A stretch of DNA of 64,000 nucleotides, taken from Mucilaginibacter pankratovii (GTDB lineage: Bacteria; Bacteroidota; Bacteroidia; Sphingobacteriales; Sphingobacteriaceae). Below are positions 35,461 through 44,864 of the stretch, piece after piece. Every line of letters starts with the position of its first letter. Within the stretch, counting starts at the first letter, position 1. The stretch spans positions 124,001-188,000 of the forward strand of contig NZ_JACWMY010000003.1 of assembly GCF_014773265.1 (NCBI RefSeq), given 5' to 3'. The notes below the pieces were generated by a model that had not been told where the DNA came from, did no database searches, and was given only the letters and a program-made list of their open reading frames with translations. Made by a program: the position numbers and the translations under genes.

Positions 35461-35479
35461 CGGTTTAAACTGGCCATCA

Positions 35480-36133
35480 ATGGGATATAAGGCAATTATA
35501 GTGGGCGCAAGCGGGCTTGTCGGCAGTGAACTGCTGACGATATTGCTGAACCATGCCGAATACGACGAAGTTTTGGTTTTGGTTAGGAAAGAGCTTCCTG
35601 TAACGCATAAAAAGCTGGCACAGTTGGTAATAGACTTTGATGAGCTGCATCAATATGCTGCATCCATAGCCGGGCATGCCGTGTTTAGCTGCCTGGGAAC
35701 CACCAACGCTAAAACACCCGATAAGACGCAGTACCGCAAAATAGACCACGATTATCCCTTACAGATAGCACAATTAGCGCACGCAAACGGCGTTAAACAA
35801 TTCCATTTGGTCTCGGCCATTGGGGCTAATAGTAAATCGTCTGCCTTTTATATAAAACTAAAAGGCGAGCTGGAGGATGATCTTAAGACCGTTGGTTTAG
35901 AAAGCCTTCATATCTATCAACCGTCCATGTTATATGGGGGACGAAAAGAGCACAGAGCATTGGAAAACATTTTCATTGGCCTATTTAAAGTGGTTGACCA
36001 CGTGCTGATCGGTGGCCTAAGAAAATACCGCAGCATTAGTGGTGAAACCGTAGCCAACGCGATGTATAAAAATTCATTGAAGGCTACACCCGGCACACAT
36101 ACATACACATTCGATAATATAAAGAACGCTTAG
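35480..36133 (+). CDS. NAD(P)-binding Rossmann protein, HTATIP2-like
   Basis: A 217-residue short-chain-type protein: dinucleotide-binding motif GASGLVGSELL near residue 10, then FSCLGTTNAKTPDK, FHLVSAIGANSKSS and LHIYQPSMLYG. This set is typical of the HTATIP2/TIP30-like and related NAD(P)H-binding families, thought to be atypical reductases or redox sensors. The substrate is unknown. The stop TAG overlaps the GTG start of the ABC-F gene. Confidence 0.85.
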   Translation: MGYKAIIVGASGLVGSELLTILLNHAEYDEVLVLVRKELPVTHKKLAQLVIDFDELHQYAASIAGHAVFSCLGTTNAKTPDKTQYRKIDHDYPLQIAQLAHANGVKQFHLVSAIGANSKSSAFYIKLKGELEDDLKTVGLESLHIYQPSMLYGGRKEHRALENIFIGLFKVVDHVLIGGLRKYRSISGETVANAMYKNSLKATPGTHTYTFDNIKNA

Positions 36134-37998
36134 TGAGTACATACATTTCGGCCGAGAATTTGGGCCATTCCTTTCATGATAACTGGTTGTTTAAAAACCT
36201 TACCATTGGCATCAACCGCGGCCGCAGGGTTGCCTTAGTGGGCATTAATGGTGCAGGTAAGTCTACCTTACTGAAGATCCTTTCTGGTTCATTAAAACCA
36301 ACCGAGGGCAAAGTTGCGCAAAGCAAAGACCTGAACGTTGGCTACCTTGAACAGGACCCGCATTTTAAAAACGCGGTTACCATCAGCGATTACATCTTCC
36401 ATGCTGATAATATCCAGCAGCAGTTGATCCGCCGTTACGAGGAGTTGTTGGAGAACGACCCGGATAATATGAAGGAGATGGACAAGATCATGGAGGAGAT
36501 GAGCGATATCGATGCCTGGGATTATGAGTACAAAATAAAAACCATTCTAGGCCGGCTGGATATTCATCACCTTAATCAGCATATCAATACGCTATCAGGT
36601 GGGCAAAAGAAACGTTTGGCTTTGGCCAAACTGCTGATAGAAGACCCGGAGATCTATATTTTAGATGAGCCTACCAACCACCTGGACATTGACACCATAG
36701 AGTGGCTGGAGAAATTATTGACCGAAGGTAGCAGAACCATCCTGATGGTTACGCACGACAGGTACTTCCTGGATAACGTTTGTAACGAGATACTGGAGAT
36801 AGATAAAGGAAAAATCATCCCTTACTTTGGTAACTATGGTTATTACCTCGAAAAGAAAGCCGAGCGCGAAGCATCAGATGAAGCTTCTTTTCAAAAGAAC
36901 TCTAACCTGTTAAGGAAGGAATTGGAGTGGATGCGCCGCCAGCCGAAGGCACGTGGTACCAAATCTAAATCGCGCATTGATGCGTTTTACGATCTGGGGG
37001 ATAAAACCAAGAACAACGGCCCGAAGCAAAATGTGGAACTGAGCGTAAAAATTGCGCGCCAGGGTAACAAGATAATGGAGATGCACGAGGTAAGTAAAGG
37101 CTTCAATGGCAATACTTATATCGATAAATTCAGCTACATATTTAAAAAAGGCGACCGTATTGGTTTAGCCGGCAAGAACGGCAGCGGCAAATCAACCATG
37201 TTGAATTTGATCACCGATGGTTTAACGCCGGATAGTGGTGAGATCATTAAAGGCGAAACCACCGTTATCGGCTACTTTAACCAGGCGGGTTTATCCTTTA
37301 AAGATGATGAGCGTGTTATAGATATCGTAAAGAACGTTGCGGAGTTTATCACCATGGCAGATGGTAAGCTGATCTCCGCTTCGGCGTTGCTTACATTGTT
37401 TCTCTTCCCCCCTGCCAAGCAATATGGCATGGTTGCCAAGCTGAGTGGTGGTGAAAAGAAGCGTTTGCACCTAATGAGCATCCTCATGAAGAACCCCAAC
37501 TTCCTGATACTGGATGAGCCTACCAATGATTTGGATATAGATACCCTGAACGTATTGGAAGAGTTTTTAACCAATTATCCGGGCATTCTGATGATCGTAT
37601 CGCACGACAGGTACCTGCTTGATAAAATGGCTGAGCAACTCTTTATTATGGAGGGTAACGGACAGGTACGCATCTATAACGGTAACTATTCATCGTACCG
37701 GATAGAGCTGGAAGAAAGCAAACAGGCCGCTAAAAAACCTGCTGCCCCTGCCCCTATACAAGCCGAAGCACCAAAGAAAGCCAAGCTTAGCTTTAAGGAA
37801 GAAAAGGAATTTGATGGATTGGAGAAAGAAATAAGCGATATTGAATTGAAGCTGAAGGAAACGACTGATGAGTTAAACACCATCAATATCGACCCAAAGA
37901 AATTACAGCAGCTTACTGATAAGATTGCTTATTTAAATAAGCAATTGGATACAAAAAGCATGCGCTGGATTGAGCTATCAGAACTGAAAGAAGCATAA
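36133..37998 (+). CDS. ABC-F family ATPase (ribosome-associated type)
   Basis: A 621-residue protein with two ABC domains and no membrane segments. First half: GINGAGKSTLL, LSGGQKKRLALAKLL, YILDEPTNHLD. Second half: GKNGSGKSTMLNL, LSGGEKKRLHLMSIL, LILDEPTNDLD. The linker between them is the basic ABC-F linker (about residues 250-320), and a Uup-like C-terminal coiled coil (about 555-621) follows a Pro/Ala stretch. ABC-F proteins act on the ribosomal E site or on DNA repair intermediates (Uup). It starts with GTG at 36133, overlapping the previous stop, so translation is coupled. Confidence 0.93.
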   Translation: MSTYISAENLGHSFHDNWLFKNLTIGINRGRRVALVGINGAGKSTLLKILSGSLKPTEGKVAQSKDLNVGYLEQDPHFKNAVTISDYIFHADNIQQQLIRRYEELLENDPDNMKEMDKIMEEMSDIDAWDYEYKIKTILGRLDIHHLNQHINTLSGGQKKRLALAKLLIEDPEIYILDEPTNHLDIDTIEWLEKLLTEGSRTILMVTHDRYFLDNVCNEILEIDKGKIIPYFGNYGYYLEKKAEREASDEASFQKNSNLLRKELEWMRRQPKARGTKSKSRIDAFYDLGDKTKNNGPKQNVELSVKIARQGNKIMEMHEVSKGFNGNTYIDKFSYIFKKGDRIGLAGKNGSGKSTMLNLITDGLTPDSGEIIKGETTVIGYFNQAGLSFKDDERVIDIVKNVAEFITMADGKLISASALLTLFLFPPAKQYGMVAKLSGGEKKRLHLMSILMKNPNFLILDEPTNDLDIDTLNVLEEFLTNYPGILMIVSHDRYLLDKMAEQLFIMEGNGQVRIYNGNYSSYRIELEESKQAAKKPAAPAPIQAEAPKKAKLSFKEEKEFDGLEKEISDIELKLKETTDELNTINIDPKKLQQLTDKIAYLNKQLDTKSMRWIELSELKEA

Positions 37999-37999
37999 A

Positions 38000-38254
38000 A
38001 TGAAGCTATCTGACGTTATTGCATCCACCGGTGTAATCATATTATTGGCTGCCTTCTTGCTGAATTTATATAAGAAACTACCGTCGCACAGTCGCTGGTA
38101 TAGTGGGATGAACTTTATAGGGGCTGGTTTATGCGGATTATCATCGTATATGATCAGCTTCTACCCTTTTGTGGTTTTAGAAAGCATTTGGGCCTTATTT
38201 GCCCTTTATTCGTTCATTGTTCCACGTGGAACATCTGCAAACGATACGAAATAA
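38000..38254 (+). CDS. Small membrane protein, CBU_0592-like
   Basis: An 84-residue protein with three hydrophobic helices (VIASTGVIILLAAFLLNLY, MNFIGAGLCGLSSYMIS, FVVLESIWALFALYSFI), matching the small CBU_0592-like membrane family; function unknown. It starts one base after the ABC-F stop. Its last residues are encoded by the first of three parS sites, so part of its C-terminus (VPRGT) is dictated by a DNA site. Confidence 0.7.
   Translation: MKLSDVIASTGVIILLAAFLLNLYKKLPSHSRWYSGMNFIGAGLCGLSSYMISFYPFVVLESIWALFALYSFIVPRGTSANDTK
38218..38233. promoter_or_regulatory. parS site 1 (ParB binding)
   Basis: A perfect 16-base palindrome TGTTCCACGTGGAACA, which fits the bacterial chromosomal parS consensus bound by ParB during chromosome segregation. 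It lies inside the 3' end of the small membrane protein gene. Confidence 0.9.
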
Positions 38255-38270
38255 TGTTCCACGTGGAACA
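38255..38270. promoter_or_regulatory. parS site 2 (ParB binding)
   Basis: An identical copy of TGTTCCACGTGGAACA, exactly 37 bases after site 1 (21-base spacer), just past the stop at 38254. Confidence 0.9.
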
Positions 38271-38291
38271 TCAAAAAGAGATATTAAACAA

Positions 38292-38307
38292 TGTTCCACG
38301 TGGAACA
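38292..38307. promoter_or_regulatory. parS site 3 (ParB binding)
   Basis: A third identical copy, again 37 bases after the previous one. It ends 10 bases before the mnmG start codon and directly abuts that gene's ribosome binding sequence GGAGG. Confidence 0.9.
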
Positions 38308-38317
38308 TGGAGGTTAT

Positions 38318-40180
38318 ATGTTTAAGAAATATAATGTAATAGTTGTTGGTGCCGGGCATGCGGGCTGTGAAGCTGCTGCTGCTGCTGCCAACCTTGGTTC
38401 ATCAGTTCTCCTGATAACCATGAATATGGGAACCATTGCACAAATGAGTTGTAACCCCGCTATGGGCGGTGTTGCCAAGGGCCAAATTGTGCGCGAGATA
38501 GACGCCCTGGGTGGCTACTCTGGTATCATTACTGATAAAACGTCCCTTCAATTTAGAATGCTCAATCTCTCCAAAGGCCCCGCCATGTGGAGCCCGCGCG
38601 CCCAAAGCGACCGTGCAAGATTTGCGGAAGAATGGAGAATTGCCCTGGAGAAAACGCCAAACGTTGACTTTTGGCAAGATACTGTTACCTCCCTCCTTGT
38701 AAAGGGAAACACCATTGCAGGCGTTAAAACATCCATAGGCGTAGAGATAGAAGCCGACTCCGTAGTGCTAACAAATGGTACATTTTTAAATGGCGTAATA
38801 CATATAGGCGAAAAGAAATTTGGCGGAGGCCGGTCCGGTGAGAAAGCCGCTACCGGTTTAACCGAGCAATTAATAACCCTGGGCTTTGATTCAGGCAGGA
38901 TGAAAACGGGTACTCCACCCCGCGTGGATGGCCGTAGTTTGAACTATGCTTTAATGGAAGAGCAATGGGGCGATGAAGAGCGAGGGCGTTTTTCTTATAC
39001 CAATGTAGAACTTGCTAAAGACCAACGCTGCTGCTGGATCACCTATACAAATACTAAAGTACACGAAACACTGAAGGAAGGCTTTGAACGCTCGCCGATG
39101 TTTACCGGTAGAATTAAAGGTTTAGGCCCGCGTTATTGCCCGTCGATAGAAGATAAAATAAACCGCTTCGCGGAGCGCGACCGTCACCAGATCTTTGTAG
39201 AACCCGAGGGATGGAACACCTGCGAGATCTATGTAAATGGTTTCTCTACGTCCCTGCCAGAGGATGTGCAGTACAAAGCACTTACCCAAATTCCGGGTTT
39301 CGAAACCGCAAAAATGTTCCGCCCGGGTTATGCTATCGAGTATGATTACTTCCCGCCTACCCAATTAGGATTAACGCTGGAGACAAAGTTGATCAGTAAC
39401 CTTTACTTTGCCGGGCAGATAAACGGCACCACCGGTTACGAGGAAGCGGCATCGCAGGGCTTCATTGCAGGTATCAATGCACACCAAAAAATAAATGATC
39501 AGCACGAACTGATCCTGAAAAGGTCGGAGTCGTATATCGGCGTTTTGATAGACGACCTGGTAACCAAAGGCACGGAAGAGCCTTACCGTATGTTTACGTC
39601 AAGGGCAGAGCATCGTTTATTGCTTCGCCAGGATAACGCGGATATTCGTCTTAGCCCCATGGGCCACGACCTTGGCCTGATCAGTGATGAGCGTTTAGAC
39701 AAGGTAAACCAAAAGATAAAAAACTCGGATGACATAGTTGCCTTTACCCGCAGCAAAAGTGTTGACCCGGCTGCTGTAAATAATCTGCTGGAAGAACTCG
39801 GTACCAGCCCGATAAACCAAAGCGCCAAACTGTTTAATTTATTGAGCCGCCCGCAAATTGGATTTAAGGATCTTAAAAGCATTGACCCTGCCCTGCAGGA
39901 TAAACTATCGGCTTACGATAAAGAAACTATCGAGCAGGCTGAAATAAAAATTAAATATGAGAGTTACTTTATAAAAGAAATGGAAATTGTTGAGCGCATG
40001 AAAAAAATGGAGGACAGAGAGATCAATCCCGAATTTGATTACAGCCAACTGGTTTCACTTTCTAAAGAAGCGCGCGAAAAACTGAAACGGATAAAACCAC
40101 GCACTTTGGGCCAGGCATCCCGCATTTCGGGCGTTTCGCCGTCGGATGTATCGGTTTTGATGGTTCATGTATCCAGATAG
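38318..40180 (+). CDS. mnmG: tRNA uridine-5-carboxymethylaminomethyl modification enzyme
   Basis: A 620-residue FAD protein that with MnmE modifies U34 of several tRNAs. Motifs: [16 protein letters not shown] (FAD), [14 protein letters not shown], and the folate/FAD region [11 protein letters not shown] and [14 protein letters not shown] frame starting at 38291 exists, but that ATG lies in parS site 3. The ATG at 38318 has GGAGG five bases upstream, a rare Shine-Dalgarno in this genome, and gives the expected start [13 protein letters not shown]. In many bacteria mnmG lies near the replication origin and par loci, which fits the adjacent parS array. Confidence 0.97.
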   Translation: MFKKYNVIVVGAGHAGCEAAAAAANLGSSVLLITMNMGTIAQMSCNPAMGGVAKGQIVREIDALGGYSGIITDKTSLQFRMLNLSKGPAMWSPRAQSDRARFAEEWRIALEKTPNVDFWQDTVTSLLVKGNTIAGVKTSIGVEIEADSVVLTNGTFLNGVIHIGEKKFGGGRSGEKAATGLTEQLITLGFDSGRMKTGTPPRVDGRSLNYALMEEQWGDEERGRFSYTNVELAKDQRCCWITYTNTKVHETLKEGFERSPMFTGRIKGLGPRYCPSIEDKINRFAERDRHQIFVEPEGWNTCEIYVNGFSTSLPEDVQYKALTQIPGFETAKMFRPGYAIEYDYFPPTQLGLTLETKLISNLYFAGQINGTTGYEEAASQGFIAGINAHQKINDQHELILKRSESYIGVLIDDLVTKGTEEPYRMFTSRAEHRLLLRQDNADIRLSPMGHDLGLISDERLDKVNQKIKNSDDIVAFTRSKSVDPAAVNNLLEELGTSPINQSAKLFNLLSRPQIGFKDLKSIDPALQDKLSAYDKETIEQAEIKIKYESYFIKEMEIVERMKKMEDREINPEFDYSQLVSLSKEAREKLKRIKPRTLGQASRISGVSPSDVSVLMVHVSR

Positions 40181-40295
40181 GTTATAAATATCTGTAAATC
40201 AATTAATTATAAATTATCGTTTATAAAGCATTATTTTAAAATTTTAATATCAGGGTTCATAAAAAAACAAAAGTTGCTTACAGGCCAAAAAAACT

Positions 40296-41942
40296 ATGTT
40301 AAATCCAAAACCGGTCTTTTTTAGTAAAAATTTCTTCTTGTTTGTAGTTGTTTTATTGTTTTGCGGCTGCGCGGCCCAGCAAAAACCGCAGGGTGGCCCC
40401 AGGGACCTCACCCCGCCCAAAATATTGAAGGCAACACCCGAAGACCAGACCCGTAATTTTAAGGCCAAAGAGATCCGGATAGATTTTGATGAATATTTCC
40501 GCCTCACCAATCAATACCAGGAAATCGTAATCAGTCCGGCTCAGGAAAAACAGCCCGAGTACAAAACCGACAAAAAAAGTTTAATCATCCAGTTTAAGGA
40601 TACGCTGCTGAAAAACACAACCTACGTTATCAACTTTGGTAAAGCCATTGCGGATGTTAACGAAAGTAACGTACTTAAAAATTACACCTACGTTTTTTCT
40701 ACCGGCAGCCATATCGATTCGCTGAGTCTTTCGGGTAACGTTATAAATTCTACCACCGGGCTAAAAGAAAAAGATGCAACCGTTTTCCTTTTTCCGCTCA
40801 GCCAGGATTCACTCCTCTTCGGGAAAAAGAAACCGGGTATTTTTACGACAACCGATACCGCCGGGAATTTCTCTTTGAATAATTTACGCGAAGACACTTA
40901 CCGCATTTACGCCCTCAAAGAAAACAGCCCGGATAAAATATTCAACAACGACAACGACCTGATCGCATTTACCAAAAATCCCATCAAGGTTGATAAGGAC
41001 AGCTCTAATATACTGCTAAAATTATTTAAACAGGTCCCGGACAATTTTAGGGTGGCCGAAAAAAAGTTTACGCTGGATGGCAAGTTATCGATGATATTTA
41101 ACAGACCGGTACAAAAGCCATCTATCAAGATATTATACCCCGCCGCGCTCGACAATCAAAAGATAGTAGAGTTTACCAGGACAAAAGATACCGCTGTGAT
41201 ATATATGCGCAATATGGCCTTCGATTCACTAAGCGTAGCTATCCTTGACAATAACAAACCGATTGATACCATTTATCAGAACAAGAGTAAAAACGAGAAA
41301 TTTGACAGAACCCTCAATTTCTCTTTTGGTGTAAACCGTGATAATAAACTAAAGCCCGGCACCGATCTGCCTATCACCGGTAACTTTCCACTGGAAAGTT
41401 ACGATGCAGCCCAGATCGTATTACTGGAAGACTCTATCCCGATAACTAATTTCACGCTTACAAAAGATACCGCCAACCTTCGAAAATACTACATGAAATA
41501 CCGCTGGCGGGTTAATTCAAAATACCAGCTCAGCTTAAACGACGGCGCATTCACCGATATCTATGGTGATAAGAATAAAAAGTTTTATAAGCCCTTCACC
41601 ATAGATAAACCTGAAAATTATAGCCAGCTTACCTTAAAAGTAAGCGTACCTGCCGATACAGGGAAAACTTATATAATTGAACTTTTAGACGATATAAAAA
41701 ATGTACTTCGGACTGATGTTGTCAGTAAGAATACTTCGCTGGTTTATAAAAATTATGCCACTATAAAGTATACGGTGCGGGTAACCTATGATACCAACCA
41801 CAACGGCCGCTGGGATAGCGGTAACGTAAAACGAAGGGCACAACCGGAGACAATATGGGTAAGCCCGAAAGAGATAGTATTACGGGCTAACTGGGAGGCC
41901 GAGGAACCACTGGAAATACCGAAGGAGCAAACTAACCCATAA
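40296..41942 (+). CDS. Lipoprotein with Ig-like (Big_5/SbsA-type) domain
   Basis: A 548-residue exported lipoprotein. The signal peptide ends at lipobox FCGC. Residues about 35-130 form an Ig-like domain (GGPRDLTPPKILKATPEDQT, then KEIRIDFDEYFRL and TTYVINFGKAIADVNESN), known in Bacteroidota surface proteins as the SbsA/Big_5 Ig-like fold; further beta-rich segments follow, ending with the DTNHNGRWDSGNV motif. Role unknown, probably structural at the outer membrane. Its 3' end overlaps the convergent carbonic-anhydrase-like gene by 11 bases. Confidence 0.85.
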   Translation: MLNPKPVFFSKNFFLFVVVLLFCGCAAQQKPQGGPRDLTPPKILKATPEDQTRNFKAKEIRIDFDEYFRLTNQYQEIVISPAQEKQPEYKTDKKSLIIQFKDTLLKNTTYVINFGKAIADVNESNVLKNYTYVFSTGSHIDSLSLSGNVINSTTGLKEKDATVFLFPLSQDSLLFGKKKPGIFTTTDTAGNFSLNNLREDTYRIYALKENSPDKIFNNDNDLIAFTKNPIKVDKDSSNILLKLFKQVPDNFRVAEKKFTLDGKLSMIFNRPVQKPSIKILYPAALDNQKIVEFTRTKDTAVIYMRNMAFDSLSVAILDNNKPIDTIYQNKSKNEKFDRTLNFSFGVNRDNKLKPGTDLPITGNFPLESYDAAQIVLLEDSIPITNFTLTKDTANLRKYYMKYRWRVNSKYQLSLNDGAFTDIYGDKNKKFYKPFTIDKPENYSQLTLKVSVPADTGKTYIIELLDDIKNVLRTDVVSKNTSLVYKNYATIKYTVRVTYDTNHNGRWDSGNVKRRAQPETIWVSPKEIVLRANWEAEEPLEIPKEQTNP

Positions 41943-42444
41943 ACCAGCCCGAGTACATAATATAGTTTTGCGGCAGTTTATCCAATAAAGCCTTTTGCTC
42001 ATCGGTAAGAGGCTTTATTTTTTTTGCAGGCGTGCCGGCGTAGAGGTACCCAGATTCGCAGATGGTTTTCTCCAGCACTACCGAACCTGCCCCAATGATC
42101 ACATACTCTTCCACTACGGCATCATCCATCACTATGGCACCCATTCCTATCAAAACATTATTACGCAGCGTACAACCGTGCACAATAGCATTATGACCGA
42201 TGGACACATTATCACCTATATTGGTTGGCGCTTTTAAATAGGTAGCGTGGATGATGGCGCCATCCTGGATGTTGCTATTATCCCCTATTTTAATGTAATG
42301 CACATCCCCACGGATAACGGCATTAAACCACACAGAACAATTATCGCCCATTACTACATCACCAACAATGGTAGCGTTTTCGGCGATGAAACAGTCCTTT
42401 CCCCACATGGGGCTTTTATCTTTAACGGGTAGTATTAATGGCAT
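41932..42444 (-). CDS. Gamma-carbonic-anhydrase-like hexapeptide-repeat protein
   Basis: A 170-residue left-handed beta-helix protein of the YrdA/CaiE/gamma-carbonic-anhydrase group. Hexapeptide repeats run through NATIVGDVVMGDNCSVWFNAVIRGD, the metal-site residues appear in VSIGHNAIVHGC, and VLIGMGAIVMDDAV follows. The His positions (IIHAT, IGHNAIVHG) match the zinc site of the family, but whether it hydrates CO2 is not clear. The C-terminus overlaps the opposing gene by 11 bases. Confidence 0.9.
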   Translation of the reverse strand: MPLILPVKDKSPMWGKDCFIAENATIVGDVVMGDNCSVWFNAVIRGDVHYIKIGDNSNIQDGAIIHATYLKAPTNIGDNVSIGHNAIVHGCTLRNNVLIGMGAIVMDDAVVEEYVIIGAGSVVLEKTICESGYLYAGTPAKKIKPLTDEQKALLDKLPQNYIMYSGWFMG

Positions 42445-42517
42445 ATTGTTTAATGAGCGATTTGGTGAATGACTGAATTAGTGAATAAAAAAATTACTAT
42501 GTTTGGAAAAAAATTAA

Positions 42518-42590
42518 GCGGGAATAGCTCAGTCGGTAGAGCGTCAGTTTCCCAAACTGAAGGCCGCGGGTTCGAATCCCGTTTTCCGCT
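42518..42590 (+). tRNA. tRNA-Gly (CCC anticodon)
   Basis: A 73-nt cloverleaf: acceptor GCGGGAA/TTTCCGC with one G-U pair and discriminator T, D arm GCTCAGTCGGTAGAGC, anticodon stem TCAGT/ACTGA around loop TTCCCAA (anticodon CCC), T arm GCGGG-TTCGAAT-CCCGT. CCA is not encoded. The stop codon of an opposing AT-rich gene lies four bases past its 3' end. Confidence 0.95.
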
Positions 42591-42593
42591 CAT

Positions 42594-43181
42594 CTATTTT
42601 TTATTAGGGTAATTTGTAAGGGTTATGTTCGAAACCATTTCACCTTTACCCAATAACATTTCTTCTAAGTGCAAAGTAGTTCTCACTCCCCTTTCATTAT
42701 CAAGTATTCTTTGTAAACCATCTTTCCCATTTTCTTCTGTTATTTCCTGTAGTTCTTCATCGCTAAATATTTTCTCTGCCGATAACTGTAATTCATAACT
42801 CACTGGTTTACCAAAATCTATATAAACATCATCATCCGCGCCGGATTTAACCCTAATGCGTTTCCCGTTCTCAATCAAAGAAAATCCATATAAGTTTACT
42901 GTTGGATTAGCAACAAGCACAGTAATCTTCGACCCAGGGAATAGTTTAACAAGGTCCAATTCTGCTTGCTTAGCATCCGTTTCTAAAAATTCTAATGCAA
43001 GTTCATCGCTTACTATAGTTATATTTTCATTTATCAACCCTATACTAACGCTTCCAATTTTTTGAGCGGACATAAAGTTAACTGTCTTAAAAATTGATGT
43101 ATCAAGGCCAAGCCTCTCCGCAACCTGGGTGGTCTTAATATTTAAAGTGTTTGATATAATTATTAAATAAAACTTCCACAT
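42594..43181 (-). CDS. Hypothetical protein of an AT-rich patch beside tRNA-Gly
   Basis: A 195-residue soluble protein with no signal peptide after the first hydrophobic residues (MWKFYLIIISNTLNI may instead be a mis-called start; an internal ATG in VNFMSAQKIGSVSIG would shorten it). Predicted mixed alpha/beta, acidic. I do not recognise the family. Base composition is visibly more AT-rich than the flanking nadB and carbonic-anhydrase genes, and the gene ends four bases from the tRNA 3' end, a common insertion point, so acquisition by transfer is possible. Confidence 0.6.
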   Translation of the reverse strand: MWKFYLIIISNTLNIKTTQVAERLGLDTSIFKTVNFMSAQKIGSVSIGLINENITIVSDELALEFLETDAKQAELDLVKLFPGSKITVLVANPTVNLYGFSLIENGKRIRVKSGADDDVYIDFGKPVSYELQLSAEKIFSDEELQEITEENGKDGLQRILDNERGVRTTLHLEEMLLGKGEMVSNITLTNYPNKK

Positions 43182-43271
43182 AATTGCTTACAATTAAACC
43201 TTTAATTAACCCCAAACCATATCAAACTTTTCAGCTACCACGCGATAACGCACAAGACAATATCTTAAATT

Positions 43272-44864
43272 CTAAAACACCGTATCCTCCAACAAATCCG
43301 CATGCTCGGGGTAATCCGTCGTATAATGCAGCCCCCTGCTCTCGTGCCTGGCCATAGCCGATTTTACTACCAGGTAGCTCACCTGTATCAAATTACGCAG
43401 CTCGCAAAGCTTTACCGATACTTTGGTATGCTTGTAAAAATCCTCCGTTTCTTCATATAACAAACGCAGTCTGCGCATTGCACGCTCTAACCTAAAGTCA
43501 GATCGTACTATACCCACATAGTCATTCATCAGTTTTTGCATCTCGCGGATATTGTGGGTAACCAAAATATCTTCGTTAGAAAGTTTTACACCGTGTTCGT
43601 TCCAATCGGGTATATTGGCCGGAATCTCAAACTCAGCAAATGCAACAACGGCATCTTTATAAATACGATGGGCAAATACCAAAGCTTCTAATAATGAATT
43701 TGACGCCAGGCGATTAGCGCCATGTAAACCTGTTGAAGAACATTCTCCGCAGGCATAAAGCTGCCTGATAGACGAACGGCCGGCATGATCTACCAACACT
43801 CCTCCACACATATAATGACATGCCGGCGCTACGGGTATCATATCGCGGGTCATGTCTATACCCATCTCCAAACACTTCGCATAGATATTCGGGAAATGCT
43901 CTAAAATATCCTTCTTCTTTTTATGAGTGATATCTAAATAAACAAAATCCTCCCCCGATTTTTTTATTTCGGCATCAATAGCACGGGCAACAATGTCACG
44001 CGGAGCAAGCGATTTGCGCTCGTCATACTCCTGCATAAATTCCTCACCATTGGTACGCCTTAATACGCCGCCCATGCCCCGCACAGCCTCCGAAATAAGG
44101 AAAGAAGGATATTCGCCCGGGTTATATAAAGCCGTGGGATGGAACTGGATAAACTCCATGTTCCGTACCTTTCCTTTAGCACGGTAAACCATGGCAACAC
44201 CATCACCGGTAGCAATGGTTGGGTTGGTAGTAACCGAATAAATATGCCCGGCACCGCCCGATGCCATTACCGTAACTTTAGATAAAATCTTCTCTACGTT
44301 GTTATTTTCGGTATTAAAGGCATAGATACCATAGCAGGTAATGTTATCTGATGATTTTTTTACCATCTCACCCAAATGGTGCTGGGTTATGATATCAACG
44401 GCAAAGTAATGGGTTAATATCTCAATATTTGGTTCCCGATGGATCTCTTCTAATAGCGACCGTTCTATCTCAAAACCGGTGATATCCTTATAATGCAATA
44501 CCCTAAATTCGGAGTGCCCACCTTCTTTTGCCAGGTCGTAATTACCTTCATTGGTTCTATCGAAGTTGGTTCCATAGTCGATGATCTCGTTAATTCGTTC
44601 CGGGCCCTCCTTTACAACAGCCTCTACAACTTCCTTATCGCAGAGCCCATCGCCGGCAATTAAGGTATCGTTTATGTGTTTTTCAAAAGAATCTTCTTTT
44701 TTATCCACAACTACCGCAACGCCGCCCTGGGCATACTTGGTGTTACTTTCATCTTCGTTGGCTTTTGTAACTATCAGTACCTTACCATGCTTTGCAGCCT
44801 TTAGTGCAAAACTCAATCCGGCAATGCCCGAACCTACTACCAGGAAATCCACAGTTCTGGTCAT
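43272..44864 (-). CDS. nadB: L-aspartate oxidase
   Basis: A 530-residue FAD enzyme that oxidises L-aspartate to iminoaspartate, the first step of NAD synthesis. Motifs: VVGSGIAGLSFALKAAKHG (FAD), NTKYAQGGVAVV, EFIQFHPTAL, CHYMCGGVLVDHAGR and GECSSTGLHGANRLASNSLLEALVF. Full length, with the C-terminal helical domain. It is divergent from nadA, whose product condenses iminoaspartate with dihydroxyacetone phosphate, across a 407-base AT-rich region. Confidence 0.97.
   Translation of the reverse strand: MTRTVDFLVVGSGIAGLSFALKAAKHGKVLIVTKANEDESNTKYAQGGVAVVVDKKEDSFEKHINDTLIAGDGLCDKEVVEAVVKEGPERINEIIDYGTNFDRTNEGNYDLAKEGGHSEFRVLHYKDITGFEIERSLLEEIHREPNIEILTHYFAVDIITQHHLGEMVKKSSDNITCYGIYAFNTENNNVEKILSKVTVMASGGAGHIYSVTTNPTIATGDGVAMVYRAKGKVRNMEFIQFHPTALYNPGEYPSFLISEAVRGMGGVLRRTNGEEFMQEYDERKSLAPRDIVARAIDAEIKKSGEDFVYLDITHKKKKDILEHFPNIYAKCLEMGIDMTRDMIPVAPACHYMCGGVLVDHAGRSSIRQLYACGECSSTGLHGANRLASNSLLEALVFAHRIYKDAVVAFAEFEIPANIPDWNEHGVKLSNEDILVTHNIREMQKLMNDYVGIVRSDFRLERAMRRLRLLYEETEDFYKHTKVSVKLCELRNLIQVSYLVVKSAMARHESRGLHYTTDYPEHADLLEDTVF

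Larger units (their letters stand above)
35052..35479. other. 428-base intergenic region; possible structured RNA plus two promoters
   Basis: The gap between the divergent mlaE and oxidoreductase genes has no credible reading frame. The left part should hold the mlaE promoter (minus strand). A segment at about 35160-35274 can fold into a long rod closed by GCTGCCT/AGGCAGC with inner pairs GGATG/CATCC and GCTC/GAGC, and is less AT-rich than its flanks. The right end carries the TATTTTTG box for the next gene. The fold suggests a 6S-like or other small RNA but is not proven. Confidence 0.4.

Noticed and set aside
38291..38317. Upstream ATG of mnmG at 38291
   Set aside because: It lies within parS site 3; the ATG at 38318 has GGAGG and matches the family start.
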